Below are positions 9,235 to 19,026 of a stretch of 64,000 nucleotides of DNA, piece by piece. The DNA lies in assembly GCA_030526005.1 (NCBI GenBank), contig JAUNDP010000002.1:87419-151418 (forward strand), read 5' to 3'. The notes under the pieces were generated by a model that saw only the letters and a program-made list of their open reading frames with translations, searched no databases and had not been told where the DNA came from. The position numbers and the translations under genes were made by a program. Source of the DNA: Eubacteriales bacterium (GTDB lineage Bacteria; Bacillota; Clostridia; Lachnospirales; Lachnospiraceae). How positions within the stretch are numbered: position 1 is the first letter of the stretch; the number at the start of each line of letters is the position of its first letter.

Positions 9235-10230
9235 TTATTCGTATTTTTTATCCATAATATGTTTATAATAGATACGATATATCTTTCCATATAAAAATGG
9301 ACAATAATAAATAATGCGATATAAGAATTTTGTCTTTCCAGATAACTGGCTGCTCAATTTTCTGTTTCGGATAAGCTCTTTTCTTATGCCCTTTTTCTCT
9401 TTTATATATTTTCCGCTGTTTTCTACTTCGATTGCATTATAGGAGTTGATTAAAGTAGAAATATAAACTTTTTCTGCAACACTCCTCACCTTTTCTTCAG
9501 CCATTTTTAAAATCAATGCTTTTACTTTAATAGGATCTTCTATCTTACTGATATTCAAACCATTTCTGGTAGCTGATCCTTTTCGGACAATATAGTGATA
9601 TTTACAGACATCTGCAAACACAGCTTTTTCGGAATAAGAAAATAAAATATAATTCATCAGCAGATCTTCTGTATGTTTTACTGTATAATCCATATTATTT
9701 TCTTTTATCATTCTGTCTAACAGACTTTTTTTATAGAGCTTATTGCATAATCCAGGTTCAATCAATTTTCCTTCTAAGAGGTCTGTTAATCCTGTCACAT
9801 TATCTTGAACTTTCGTCTGTTTCGTATTGTGAAAATAACGTATACGTCCGTCATCAAAGCACATTTTATAACCACAATGTGAGATATCTGCATCGTACGC
9901 CAGCATATTATTGAGTAATATTTCATACATATCTGAATCAATGAGATCGTCTCCATCAACAAATCCAATATATTCTCCCTGCGCTTTACTGATGCCTTCT
10001 TTCCTTGCGCAAGATACTCCCTGATTCTTCGTATTAATCAATATAATTCTAGAATCTTCCAGAGCATACTGTTCCACAACTTTTCTCGTGTCATCTGTAG
10101 AGCCATCATTTACTACCATAATTTCGATATTTGGATAGGTCTGTTTCTGAATACTTTCTAAACATCTTCCAATATGTTTTTCTACATTATAAGCTGGAAC
10201 AATAATACTAATTAATCCTTTTTTCTTCAT
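9235..10230 (-). CDS. glycosyltransferase family 2
   Basis: A 331-residue GT2 enzyme: ISIIVPAYNVEKHIGRCLES, IMVVNDGSTDDT, NQGVSCARKEGISKAQGEYI and the metal site GFVDGDDLID. The C-terminal third is basic and aromatic (KFLYRIIYYCPFLYGKIYRI), which may lie against the inner face of the membrane. It resembles the previous GT2 in its N-terminal half, so the two may be ancient duplicates. It starts at an ATG with a weak GAGTGA ribosome site. Confidence 0.9.
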   Translation of the reverse strand: MKKKGLISIIVPAYNVEKHIGRCLESIQKQTYPNIEIMVVNDGSTDDTRKVVEQYALEDSRIILINTKNQGVSCARKEGISKAQGEYIGFVDGDDLIDSDMYEILLNNMLAYDADISHCGYKMCFDDGRIRYFHNTKQTKVQDNVTGLTDLLEGKLIEPGLCNKLYKKSLLDRMIKENNMDYTVKHTEDLLMNYILFSYSEKAVFADVCKYHYIVRKGSATRNGLNISKIEDPIKVKALILKMAEEKVRSVAEKVYISTLINSYNAIEVENSGKYIKEKKGIRKELIRNRKLSSQLSGKTKFLYRIIYYCPFLYGKIYRIYYKHIMDKKYE

Positions 10231-10282
10231 TTTTTCACTCTATACCTTAAATCTTACTTTTTTGCCTCTTAATTTTTTTCTT

Positions 10283-11158
10283 TTATCGGGTTTTATTTAT
10301 AAATCTGCATATAAGATTTAACAGATTAAATCTTCTTGTTTTGACGTCTATGATCTCATATTCACCATTTGCATTATAGGTATGTATCCCGTCAATCAAT
10401 ATCTTTTTATCAAATATTAGAGATTCTGGCAATATATGCTGGATTGTATTGCCCTCCAGATCATCTTTTCTGAATTCTTTAAATATTAACCCTCCGCCAT
10501 ACGTTTTGTGGCAGTCCTGACACACTTTAATTCTTTTATTTTCTTTTTGAAATACTTTTCCACCCATTCTAGATGTTTTAAAATCATTTACAGGAATTTC
10601 ATTTATCTTCTCAATCCCCTCATCGTTAAGCTTCAAAATATATTCTTTTTGCTTTTCATAGGAGGACACATCCGTTGTAAAAGCATAAACCTGATTTTCC
10701 ATCTGAAACAGTGTGGTATCGACAAAATTTCTATCATCCGCCAATACTGCCTCTTTTTTCCATTTATTTGGAAAATCTACCGCTCTATAGATATGCAGCG
10801 AGTTATTTTGGCTTGATTCTGGTATGATATAAATTTCTTCATTCTGCTGAAAAATAAATGGATAGGATAAATGGTACTCTTCTACGATAACCTGCTTCCA
10901 CTTTCCAATTTTTCCTTCGTTTAAAATCGTATAACCAATCGTTCCCCGATGCAGCCTATAATCATAAATCTCAGCAAAAATATATGTTTTTTGTTTATAC
11001 TCAAAAATAAATGGATCTGCACACCAGGAAGAAAAATTATTTTTCAATATTTTAAATGGCGTTTCTAAATCTGTTAAAATATCTCCCTGCTTTTTTCTTC
11101 TGATTGCTACATTCCAGCTTTCCGCAAACAACTTACTTCTTCTTATATTCATTTTCAT
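10283..11158 (-). CDS. beta-propeller sugar-related protein (GINT1-N / GH43-like fold)
   Basis: A 291-residue cytoplasmic protein. WCADPFIFEYKQKTYIFAEI and the repeated pattern of aromatic and acidic residues (SYPFIFQQNEEIYIIPES, FVDTTLFQMENQVYAFTT) look like the five-bladed propeller fused to some plant and bacterial glycosyltransferases (glucosamine inositolphosphorylceramide transferase N-terminal family), related in fold to GH43. Stand-alone copies occur in capsule loci; their activity is not established. It lies eight bases after a GT4 gene, so it may assist transfer or modify a sugar. The exact function is unknown. Confidence 0.6.
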   Translation of the reverse strand: MKMNIRRSKLFAESWNVAIRRKKQGDILTDLETPFKILKNNFSSWCADPFIFEYKQKTYIFAEIYDYRLHRGTIGYTILNEGKIGKWKQVIVEEYHLSYPFIFQQNEEIYIIPESSQNNSLHIYRAVDFPNKWKKEAVLADDRNFVDTTLFQMENQVYAFTTDVSSYEKQKEYILKLNDEGIEKINEIPVNDFKTSRMGGKVFQKENKRIKVCQDCHKTYGGGLIFKEFRKDDLEGNTIQHILPESLIFDKKILIDGIHTYNANGEYEIIDVKTRRFNLLNLICRFINKTR

Positions 11159-11166
11159 ATCACTCT

Positions 11167-12273
11167 TTATAAATGTAATATCATTTTCTCTACCGCATGA
11201 ACCGTTTCTTCCGTGCTGAACGATTTTCCTCTTATTTCCGCCTGTTTTTTATAATGCTGAAGAAGTTCTGGCTTATCCAATAGTTCTTTCATTCCTTCAT
11301 ACAGGCACGTTTCATCATTTTTTACAATCATTCCATATTCATTGTGGCTGCCAAGCATTTCTTCCATTCCTGATACAAGTGTAGTGATGATCGGCGTTCC
11401 TACAATTAAAGCTTCTGTTGCAGCTGTACTGAATCCTTCTGAATAGCTTGAACATACAAATACATCACAGTTTTTCACATATTTATAGGGATTTGTCTGA
11501 TATCCCAATAGTGTTACATATTCTGATAAGTTATTCTGGACAATATATCTTTCAAACTCTTTTTTCAATGGTCCTTTTCCGAGCAAATATAAATGGAAAT
11601 GGTATCCTTCTTCTTTCAGCTTTTTTGAAACTCTAAGTAAGCGTTCAAATCCTTTTACTTGTTTTAAAGACCCCACTCCTATTAATTTCAAAAAATCGGT
11701 ATGAATTTCGGAAACATCTTCTTTTGATTGTTCTAAAATATAGCTGGACTCTACTGTATTATACTTTACTGTGGCTTTTTTGCTCACAGGCATCCAGGAA
11801 CAGAAATTATCTTTTACATATTGCGATACACAGACGATTTTATCAAAGCTGGTATAACATTGAACAGCTTCTTTTTTGCTCCGAAATGCAGCACAGACTT
11901 CTTTTATAGAAGAATGACTTCTATGTATCCAGCAGATCGTCTTCGTCTCTTTCCTGGAGCACCCGCTGATCACTCTTGCCGAGGGACCCTCCAGGTAGGC
12001 AATCTCTATATCATACGATTCTTTCACACAAATTTTATGAAGCTGTTTTGGTGTCAATACTTTCATTATTTTGCTGTTGCCTGGGATTTCTTTCTGCCAT
12101 ATGGAGCGAAAATGAATATCTGGCTTCAAAAATTGTTCATTTACACCACCGCCAAACAGTGCCGTAATTGAAATGTCAAATTTTGTCCGATCCATATTAT
12201 TTACCAGGTTCACAAGAACCTTTTCTGCACCGCCCTGGCCAAGATCTCGAATTAAAAATAAAATCTTTATCAT
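11167..12273 (-). CDS. glycosyltransferase family 4
   Basis: A 368-residue GT-B enzyme. The N-terminus has IKILFLIRDLGQGGAEKVLVNL; the C-terminal nucleotide-sugar domain has VGSLKQVKGFERLLRV and the SSYSEGFSTAATEALIVGTPIIT motif whose two Glu residues are typical of retaining GT4 enzymes. It starts one base after the preceding GT2 stop, with AAAGGAAA as ribosome site. Sugar donor unknown. Confidence 0.9.
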   Translation of the reverse strand: MIKILFLIRDLGQGGAEKVLVNLVNNMDRTKFDISITALFGGGVNEQFLKPDIHFRSIWQKEIPGNSKIMKVLTPKQLHKICVKESYDIEIAYLEGPSARVISGCSRKETKTICWIHRSHSSIKEVCAAFRSKKEAVQCYTSFDKIVCVSQYVKDNFCSWMPVSKKATVKYNTVESSYILEQSKEDVSEIHTDFLKLIGVGSLKQVKGFERLLRVSKKLKEEGYHFHLYLLGKGPLKKEFERYIVQNNLSEYVTLLGYQTNPYKYVKNCDVFVCSSYSEGFSTAATEALIVGTPIITTLVSGMEEMLGSHNEYGMIVKNDETCLYEGMKELLDKPELLQHYKKQAEIRGKSFSTEETVHAVEKMILHL

Positions 12274-12274
12274 A

Positions 12275-13078
12275 TTAATATTTCCTTTGAGATTTTCTTA
12301 TTTTTTGTCTTAAACCTGACGGGATTAAACCACTGATCATGGGTTTAAATGTTTTCAAATAATCCGTAAATCCTAGCTTAAAATAACGGCATCCTTTTAA
12401 TCGCACTCTCGTCTCATTTATACGATATCTATATTTTCTTCTGTTAAATGCGTTTTTATCATTGCGCATTCCATATAATGTCTCTGGTATATTATAACAA
12501 CGAAATCCCGCCGCATAAAGTTTTATCCACAAATCAACATCTTCTACTCGAAGTACTTTGGAGTCTTCCGTATATCCACCTACTTTTTCCAGGCACTTTC
12601 GATACATCATAACCGGTGCGTGACAAATTGGACTAGATGTCACAACATCTCTTATTGTCGGATATTCTCTTTGAGGTGTTTTTCCCCATGTTCCACCTTC
12701 ATCAAATAAAAACATTCTGGAACTTACAATCGAAATGTTGTTTTTCTTTTTTAAAACAGATAATTGCTTTTCAAAGCGCTCTGGAACACAAATATCATCT
12801 CCATCCATTCGAGCAATAAATTCCCCATTTGATGCTTTAAAACATCTATTTAATGTTTTATTCAGCCCCATATTTGTCTCATTTTTCAGCAAAATAATGC
12901 GCTCATCCGATTTTGCAATTTCAGATGCAACTTTAAATGTATCGTCTGAAGATCCATCATCGCACATAATCAGTTCCCAATTCTGATATGTTTGCTGTTC
13001 GATAGATTTTACTGCTTCTCTCAGAGTACTGCTGCAATTATAAATCCCCATCAGGACAGATATTTTTCCTTTCATCAT
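12275..13078 (-). CDS. glycosyltransferase family 2
   Basis: About 267 residues with KISVLMGIYNCSSTLREAVKS, LIMCDDGSSDDT, the metal site ARMDGDDIC and the VEDVDLWIKLY acceptor motif. The open frame extends to a TTG at 13177, but the ATG at 13078 is preferred: AGGGAGG precedes it and the conserved domain begins a few residues later. The 215 bases separating it from the polymerase gene form the longest gap in this part of the operon and contain no clear promoter or terminator. Confidence 0.88.
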   Translation of the reverse strand: MMKGKISVLMGIYNCSSTLREAVKSIEQQTYQNWELIMCDDGSSDDTFKVASEIAKSDERIILLKNETNMGLNKTLNRCFKASNGEFIARMDGDDICVPERFEKQLSVLKKKNNISIVSSRMFLFDEGGTWGKTPQREYPTIRDVVTSSPICHAPVMMYRKCLEKVGGYTEDSKVLRVEDVDLWIKLYAAGFRCYNIPETLYGMRNDKNAFNRRKYRYRINETRVRLKGCRYFKLGFTDYLKTFKPMISGLIPSGLRQKIRKSQRKY

Positions 13079-13293
13079 TTTATAATTCCTCCCTAATTTA
13101 TCCAAATATTTTTCCTCATTTTTTAAGAAACTTTCCATTCTATATCCCAGATAAATAACATAAGTGTACAAATGCAATTAACATATCTGCTTACTCCCAT
13201 CAAGGTCTTTCCCTATCGTAATTACTTATTTTGTCTACATAATTACAGCACATAAATTTGCTTATACATAAAATTTTTTTTAATCGTTTTCCA

Positions 13294-14358
13294 TTACGCA
13301 TATTGTATAAAATAGTAAAATCCATAACATACAATCAAGATAATTTTCATTATTCTATATGATTCAAAAGTAAATATTCTCTTAATCAAATATGGAAACA
13401 GTAAAAGACTGTACAAAGACATATAAATTGGGACTCTTCCTACTAAAATTCCGCTTGTGACCATAGAAACAAGATAAATTCCAAAAGAGATAATCGACAT
13501 ATTGATTGAAAAATTAATAATCGGAATATTATCTTTTTCAATACTCTTTTTACCGAGGAAAGCCAATGCTACTGGTATAAAGTTGACCAGTACACGCAAT
13601 GGGTTTGTTCCATCATCTGTCGCATATACCTCAGAAGAATATCCTGCTCCTTCCATAAAAGATTCATATGCCCCACTGTTGTTTGCAAACAGATAGACAG
13701 CAAAAATTGCTGCAATAATAAGAAAAATAGTCTTTTTATTCCATGCTTTGCCCTGAGCAATAAATACGATTGGCAGCATAATAATAGCTGTCTGATGGAA
13801 CAGAGAAGCAATCAATATGATTGGTATGACTTTTTTATAGTCTTTTTTGATTATAAAAGGAGTCGCCGCAAATATAATCGTTACAGCTGCAAACTGGCGC
13901 AATCCATTCATCATCCATGCAAGCGGAACTGCCGATGCCACAAAAATATAAAGCGATAACAGATAATTATCAGAGTATTTTCTAAAGACATATATAACTG
14001 GAATGCTTTGTATCAATGCAATAATAAATCGAAATGCAAGCACATTCGTTCCAGAAATTTTCTTAATCAAAGCAGCAAGAAGCCAAAACAGATAACTGTT
14101 ATCTAAGTTCTTAATATAAAGCAAAATATCTGTCCATTTTTCGGGCAGGGCTTTGTAATTTTCTATATAAACCGGTACATCTCCCTGCGGAGCTCCAAAT
14201 ACAGCAAGATAAAAAATTGGAATAAATGCTACGACTGTCCAGAACCATTTTGTCTGCCTTTGCATATATCCATTTTCGTCTATTATAAAGCTTCCATGTG
14301 CAATATTGATCAAAATTGCAACGATAAACAGCCATATAAATATAAAATTATAATTCAT
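13294..14358 (-). CDS. EpsG-like polysaccharide polymerase
   Basis: A 354-residue protein with about 9-10 membrane segments. The loop GAPQGDVPVYIENYKALPEKW and the WMMNGLRQFAAVTIIFAA segment with its conserved Arg-Gln match the EpsG family, which takes the place of Wzy in Firmicutes exopolysaccharide loci. It would join flipped repeat units on the outer face of the membrane. It is the only polymerase candidate in the cluster. It starts three bases after the upstream GT4 stop at 14362. Confidence 0.8.
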   Translation of the reverse strand: MNYNFIFIWLFIVAILINIAHGSFIIDENGYMQRQTKWFWTVVAFIPIFYLAVFGAPQGDVPVYIENYKALPEKWTDILLYIKNLDNSYLFWLLAALIKKISGTNVLAFRFIIALIQSIPVIYVFRKYSDNYLLSLYIFVASAVPLAWMMNGLRQFAAVTIIFAATPFIIKKDYKKVIPIILIASLFHQTAIIMLPIVFIAQGKAWNKKTIFLIIAAIFAVYLFANNSGAYESFMEGAGYSSEVYATDDGTNPLRVLVNFIPVALAFLGKKSIEKDNIPIINFSINMSIISFGIYLVSMVTSGILVGRVPIYMSLYSLLLFPYLIKRIFTFESYRIMKIILIVCYGFYYFIQYA

Positions 14359-14361
14359 CTC

Positions 14362-15489
14362 TTACCCCAATTTCGTGAAATAAATTTCTTCCAATTCCTT
14401 TTTTACATTTACAAATGTGTATGCCTGTGCATAAGATTCTGCCTTTTTTTTCAGTTTTTCATATAAAACTTTATCTTTTAATAGTTCTAATATTCTTGCT
14501 GATAATTTATCGCAGTCATCAACATTCACTAAAAATCCGGTCTTCCCATCACAAATCAGTTCTTTATGTCCTCTGTTTATACTTGCTACAACTGGTGTGC
14601 CGGAAAGCATGGCTTCCACAATATTAAGAGGCAGTCCTTCACGCTTACTGCATGATACAGAAATATCAGCTATTTTCTGATACTCCTGCAAATTTGTGAC
14701 ATACCCCAGCATTTTTACATTTTCTTTCAATCCTAAATTCAAAATCAGACTTTCCAGATTTTCTTTTTCTGGTCCGTTTCCTGCGAGAAGCAGCTGTACG
14801 TCTGGGTATTCTTTTACAATTTTTTTCATTGCATGAATTGCCATCTGCTGATTTTTGTTTGGCAATAACTCGCCAACGCACAAAATAATTTTCTGGCTGT
14901 CAGAGAATCCAAACTGTTTTCTAATGTTAAGCTGTTCTTCCTTGGATACAGAATGGTACCGATTCCCATCTACTCCTACGCCATGAATGCGCTCCACTTT
15001 GCAGTGAAATTTCCTGCTTGCCAGCTGATCGTCTTCTCTTGTAATGGTAATCAGTTTATCTGTCATTCTGGAAAAGATCTTTTCAATCGGATAAAATACA
15101 ATCCAGTTCTTCTTCGGTGCGCCTTTATAAAAATGAAAACCGTGAGCTGTATAATATACTTTCGTTCCTGATTTTCTTGTTTTTCTGGCTGCAAGGCGTG
15201 TCACAATACCTCCCATTGGCGTATTACAATGGATCACATCATAATGTTCTTTTTCCATAATCTTTTTCAGCTCTTTATAAGCGCGTAGATTATCTTTACT
15301 TTTTGGTGAACGTGCAAATGGTACATTATAAACTTTATCAACAAAATCCAGTTTCAATCCATTCTTTTCAGCCAGGTTGTCTTTAGCTGCTACATGTACT
15401 TCACATCCATGTTTGTGAAGTACCTCAACCAAAGGTCTGTGAAATTGACAAATATGGCTCTGCACAGTAGCGGTCAAAAGTACTTTCAT
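14362..15489 (-). CDS. glycosyltransferase family 4 (EpsD-like)
   Basis: A 375-residue GT-B enzyme similar in layout to EpsD/CapM. The N-terminal domain carries KVLLTATVQSHICQFH and DVIHCNTPMGGIVTRLAA, then YYTAHGFHFYKGAPKKNW, a stretch common in transferases adding the second sugar to an undecaprenyl-linked primer. The donor domain has CVGELLPNKNQQ and SKREGLPLNIVEAMLSGTPVV. It may extend the sugar placed by the initiating transferase at 19873-20484. GGAAGGAA precedes the ATG. Confidence 0.88.
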   Translation of the reverse strand: MKVLLTATVQSHICQFHRPLVEVLHKHGCEVHVAAKDNLAEKNGLKLDFVDKVYNVPFARSPKSKDNLRAYKELKKIMEKEHYDVIHCNTPMGGIVTRLAARKTRKSGTKVYYTAHGFHFYKGAPKKNWIVFYPIEKIFSRMTDKLITITREDDQLASRKFHCKVERIHGVGVDGNRYHSVSKEEQLNIRKQFGFSDSQKIILCVGELLPNKNQQMAIHAMKKIVKEYPDVQLLLAGNGPEKENLESLILNLGLKENVKMLGYVTNLQEYQKIADISVSCSKREGLPLNIVEAMLSGTPVVASINRGHKELICDGKTGFLVNVDDCDKLSARILELLKDKVLYEKLKKKAESYAQAYTFVNVKKELEEIYFTKLG

Positions 15490-15530
15490 TTTTTAATTCC
15501 TTCCCTATATAACATAGACTCATCCTTTTT

Positions 15531-16475
15531 TTATTCTCTCAGACAACTTTCGTAAACTCTCCGGTTTCCACATTTATTTTCCATATGTGCCGGAATCTGA
15601 TAATAGCGATATCCAGGTGTCGTATTTCCTTCTATCAAAATCGGTCCATCCGGTGTGATTGCCACGTCCCATCCTATATATCTTACCTGAGGCACTTCTT
15701 TTGCCGCATTTTTTAACATTATTTTTATTTCGTTCCAGTATGGAACTTTTATTCCTACTAAATTCGCATTTGTAATAGGGTGTGTTTTGTATACTCTCCC
15801 ACTGAAATCTGCTGCAGGTTTTTTCAAAATACCACTTTCAAAATCTACCGGCGATACAATTCCGGATGTACAAACATTTGCAATCTGTTTTCCATTGCCC
15901 CATGTAACGCCGCCTGCCAAAAATTTTACAGAATCTCCTTTGCAAAACGTAATAATCCGCAGACAATTAATTGCTTTATCATAAACAGCATTTAACTGTT
16001 CATGTTGTACAATCCATTCTTCCAGGATTGCCTTTCCTGGCAGGCCTTGGATCTCATCATAAACTTTTTTAGGATTTTTCAGATTGTCAAAGATGTGTAT
16101 TCCCTTTCCCTGTGCATTTCCCACTGGCTTATAAATAAACTTTTCTTTTCCATCTAAAAATTTCAAGAAAGCGTCATAAGTAAGATGCTCTGTCGAAATC
16201 CAAGTTCTTCCAAAATAATCTGAAAATCTCTTTGCAAACTCTGTTTTATCTTCAAATATATCAATATATGCCGGATCGTTAAAAGTTTTAATTATTTTTC
16301 GGCTAAGTCCATTTGTCACATATGTGGCGCGCTGTGCACTATTCAACTCTTTAAATCCAAAATTTTTATAATTATTAGGACTTGCTCCATAGCGGATCGT
16401 GCACCAAATCATATCAAAATAACTTCCTATTCCCGTGCTGTTTTCTTTTAATTGTTTTAAATATGTTTTTATCAT
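15531..16475 (-). CDS. sugar-transfer-associated ATP-grasp protein
   Basis: A 314-residue protein resembling the ATP-grasp family found beside glycosyltransferases in capsule loci. FIYKPVGNAQGKGIHIF is the ATP-binding glycine loop with its Lys, AILEEWIVQHEQL supplies the adenine-clasp residues, and IGWDVAITPDGPILIEGNTTPG carries the magnesium-binding Asp, Glu and Asn. ATP-grasp enzymes activate a carboxylate as an acyl phosphate and couple it to an amine or similar group. Next to it lie an asparagine-synthase-like gene, a 2-hydroxyacid dehydrogenase and an aldolase, so it may attach an acyl group to the polymer. The true substrates are unknown. Confidence 0.78.
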   Translation of the reverse strand: MIKTYLKQLKENSTGIGSYFDMIWCTIRYGASPNNYKNFGFKELNSAQRATYVTNGLSRKIIKTFNDPAYIDIFEDKTEFAKRFSDYFGRTWISTEHLTYDAFLKFLDGKEKFIYKPVGNAQGKGIHIFDNLKNPKKVYDEIQGLPGKAILEEWIVQHEQLNAVYDKAINCLRIITFCKGDSVKFLAGGVTWGNGKQIANVCTSGIVSPVDFESGILKKPAADFSGRVYKTHPITNANLVGIKVPYWNEIKIMLKNAAKEVPQVRYIGWDVAITPDGPILIEGNTTPGYRYYQIPAHMENKCGNRRVYESCLRE

Positions 16476-16499
16476 AACGATCTTCCTTCCTTCTATAAT

Positions 16500-18077
16500 C
16501 TAAAATGGTATTTTGGAATGCAGCATATAATATATATTCTCCGCCTTTTCACGGTTCTCCGTGTGCTTCAGATTCGTAACAGAAATCCCAGTCTTGTCAA
16601 TGAGCGGGTTCATTTTCTCTCGAATCTTACTGTATACCGTATCTTGAATTCTCTCTTCCAGAGGAACGCTAAGCAGTAATTCCAGTAATTTGCGGTTATT
16701 ATATGGAATCGTAATATCAAAAGAATATTTGTGTTCCCCCGTAATAACCAAACCATTCCAGCTTGGCATACGAAATTCCCAAAATAGCTGTTCCTGCCAA
16801 TCTACAGGATTTTCTCTCGCCTGTGCAAAATATTTTTTCAAATACTCCTCAAATATTTTATCTGTCTGTTTTACAAGTTTTCTATTATGAAAAAAGAATT
16901 TATACATTGTAGTGCACTTACGAGGTGTCGGACCTTTGCCAAAATTCTTCCGTCCATGAAATCTCTTTGAATAATAGGCTCTTCCTATTTCTGAAGCCCA
17001 TGATTTTACTTCTACATCAAAATCTTCTGTATCTGCAAAAAAAGCACGTTTTCTCACATCATTTTTGTTGACAGGTATTATATTTCCTGTATTCCATTCC
17101 AGAATAGATCGTATTTTTTCTATCTTGTCAAACTTGTCATCTTCTTGCGGTATTTTATAAATAGTATGTTCAACGCCTAGTGCTTGGCAGATAGTATGAG
17201 CTGCATTCGCATCTACATCTTCCGATTCTGTTGACGTATAACTAAAATATAAAAATCTATCATACAGTCCCGCTGCACAGGCTAATGTCGTTTTGCTGTC
17301 GCATCCCCCTGTCATCGAGATTGCAGGTTTTTTCCATTTCTCTGTGATAAGTTTAAGATTTCTATGTAAAATATCTGCTGCTTCATCGACAATCTTATCT
17401 GTATCAAGTTTTAAAGACTGTGGCCAGTAAAAGCGTTTTACCTCAACACTTTTTCCTATTTTTATATAATGATTTGGTATAAGACGTCTTATTTTCTGAA
17501 ATTGTGTCAAATCTCCCGGAAGCGCATTTCCGAGCATAGGAAAAAACCGATATTCACTCAATTTTTTTATATAGTCATCACACTTTAAATTCAGCAAATC
17601 TCCTATTAAATTTGTATGGGAAGCGACATAGATCTTTCCATCAATCTTTCCATAAAAAGTCGTCTGCATACAAGTGCTGTCCCCTAAAATATATACTTCT
17701 GAATTTTTAATACAGATCAGTGTGAAAATGCCTGTTATTTGATGGAGTATTTCCCAAAATTTTGTACTTATAAATGGTATATCTAATAGAGATTCTAAAA
17801 TTTCTATTTCTGATGCGCACATGGAAAATGGATTATAAGCATGTCCTGCCAAAATAAGAGCAGTCCCATTTTTTTCTTTTAAATAAACGGTTTGCTTTGG
17901 CGCTGCAAGCAATGTATATTGGTCTATCTTTTGTTTTTTCCATAATCCGTAAAATGGATATCTCTTTTCCTCTATATCAGCATCTGTAAAAAGAAATCCC
18001 CTGGCAAAAAGTTTACTCCGAAATTCCGGATTCTCTTTCATTATTTTTTTTATATCTTTCCGCGTACCTTTATTCAT
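16500..18077 (-). CDS. asparagine-synthase-like protein lacking the amidotransferase cysteine
   Basis: A 525-residue protein. The C-terminal half has the PP-loop SMTGGCDSK at residues 254-262, typical of AsnB-type enzymes that adenylate a carboxylate and form an amide. The N-terminal half resembles the AsnB glutaminase domain in length and in segments such as GIFTLICIKNSEVYILGD, but the chain begins MNKGTRKDIKK and has no Cys at position 2. It therefore cannot release ammonia from glutamine in the usual way and may use free ammonia or another amine, as beta-lactam synthetase does. In surface-polymer loci, AsnB homologues make uronamides or amide-linked acyl groups. An AGGGAT site precedes the ATG. 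Confidence 0.75.
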   Translation of the reverse strand: MNKGTRKDIKKIMKENPEFRSKLFARGFLFTDADIEEKRYPFYGLWKKQKIDQYTLLAAPKQTVYLKEKNGTALILAGHAYNPFSMCASEIEILESLLDIPFISTKFWEILHQITGIFTLICIKNSEVYILGDSTCMQTTFYGKIDGKIYVASHTNLIGDLLNLKCDDYIKKLSEYRFFPMLGNALPGDLTQFQKIRRLIPNHYIKIGKSVEVKRFYWPQSLKLDTDKIVDEAADILHRNLKLITEKWKKPAISMTGGCDSKTTLACAAGLYDRFLYFSYTSTESEDVDANAAHTICQALGVEHTIYKIPQEDDKFDKIEKIRSILEWNTGNIIPVNKNDVRKRAFFADTEDFDVEVKSWASEIGRAYYSKRFHGRKNFGKGPTPRKCTTMYKFFFHNRKLVKQTDKIFEEYLKKYFAQARENPVDWQEQLFWEFRMPSWNGLVITGEHKYSFDITIPYNNRKLLELLLSVPLEERIQDTVYSKIREKMNPLIDKTGISVTNLKHTENREKAENIYYMLHSKIPF

Positions 18078-18117
18078 ATTATATCCCTAAAATTTTAATA
18101 ATTATTGATCATCAATT

Positions 18118-19026
18118 TCATTTACTGTTTCTTGTTATATTTTTCAAAATTACTTTCTGCAGTCTTGTTCGATTTCCTTCTCCTACAAAGCTATTATGAG
18201 GTGTGATTATTACATTTTCGCACTTCCAAAGCAAGCTGTCTTCTGACAAAGGTTCCTCTTCAAATACATCCAGCACTGCTCCGCCCAACTTAGGCAAAAC
18301 ACGGATAAGAGCGTCTGTATCCAGCACTGCTCCCCTTGCAATATTCACGAGAATCGCTCCCTTTTTTAATAGGTTCAGTTTCTTCTCATTCATCAAATGT
18401 TTTGTCTCATCTGTCAAAGGAAGTGTTAATACCACAACATCACTCTCTGGCAAAACATTCTCAAATTCTTCCAGAGAAATCATCTCTTCATAATTTTCAT
18501 CTGTTCTGGGATATAAATCCACACCTATAACACGACAGCCGAATGCCTGAAAGCGTTTCGCACACTCTGTCCCCACATTTCCGCATCCTGCAATGCAAAT
18601 CGTCTTATCATACAGTTCTTTCACATATCTATGCTTTTCCCATTTCCCGTTTTTTTGATTTTCATAAAAGAAATGACTTTGTTTATAAAGCTGCAATACC
18701 CCACTGACAGCAAACTCTGCCATGGGAATACTGTATACCCCTCTTGCATTGTGGATCTCAATCTGATGTTTCTGAATATAATCCATGGGCACACGATCGA
18801 AACCTGCGCTGGTCAGCTGTATATACTTCAGGCTTTTGAAGTCTTCAATATTATTGTATAAAAACAGACCGTTGCACACAGCGCCTTCTATTTTTTCTGT
18901 ATCTATGCTTTGCTCTTTCAATGGAATTCTCTCATCTTGAATATACAGAATTTCATTCCCAAGCTCTCTCAGACTGTTTTTCTGTTCTTCTGACCAACTT
19001 ACTGCACCTGTTAATAACAATTTCAT
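18118..19026 (-). CDS. D-isomer-specific 2-hydroxyacid dehydrogenase
   Basis: A 302-residue NAD(P)-dependent enzyme. GCGNVG (147-152) with the following Asp170 forms the nucleotide-binding site and favours NAD. The catalytic set is present: R231 in NIARGAVLD, E257 in DVFEEEPL and H277 in ITPHNSF. Family members reduce a 2-oxo acid to a D-2-hydroxy acid. Its ATG overlaps the stop of the aldolase gene (ATGA), so the two are almost certainly translated together. The simplest pathway is that it reduces the aldol product to a hydroxy acid used to decorate the polymer. Confidence 0.85.
   Translation of the reverse strand: MKLLLTGAVSWSEEQKNSLRELGNEILYIQDERIPLKEQSIDTEKIEGAVCNGLFLYNNIEDFKSLKYIQLTSAGFDRVPMDYIQKHQIEIHNARGVYSIPMAEFAVSGVLQLYKQSHFFYENQKNGKWEKHRYVKELYDKTICIAGCGNVGTECAKRFQAFGCRVIGVDLYPRTDENYEEMISLEEFENVLPESDVVVLTLPLTDETKHLMNEKKLNLLKKGAILVNIARGAVLDTDALIRVLPKLGGAVLDVFEEEPLSEDSLLWKCENVIITPHNSFVGEGNRTRLQKVILKNITRNSK

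Noticed and set aside
13079-13293. Internal promoter or terminator in the longest gap of the EPS operon
   Set aside because: Only a weak 7-base inverted repeat and AT-rich DNA were seen; no box pair with proper spacing.
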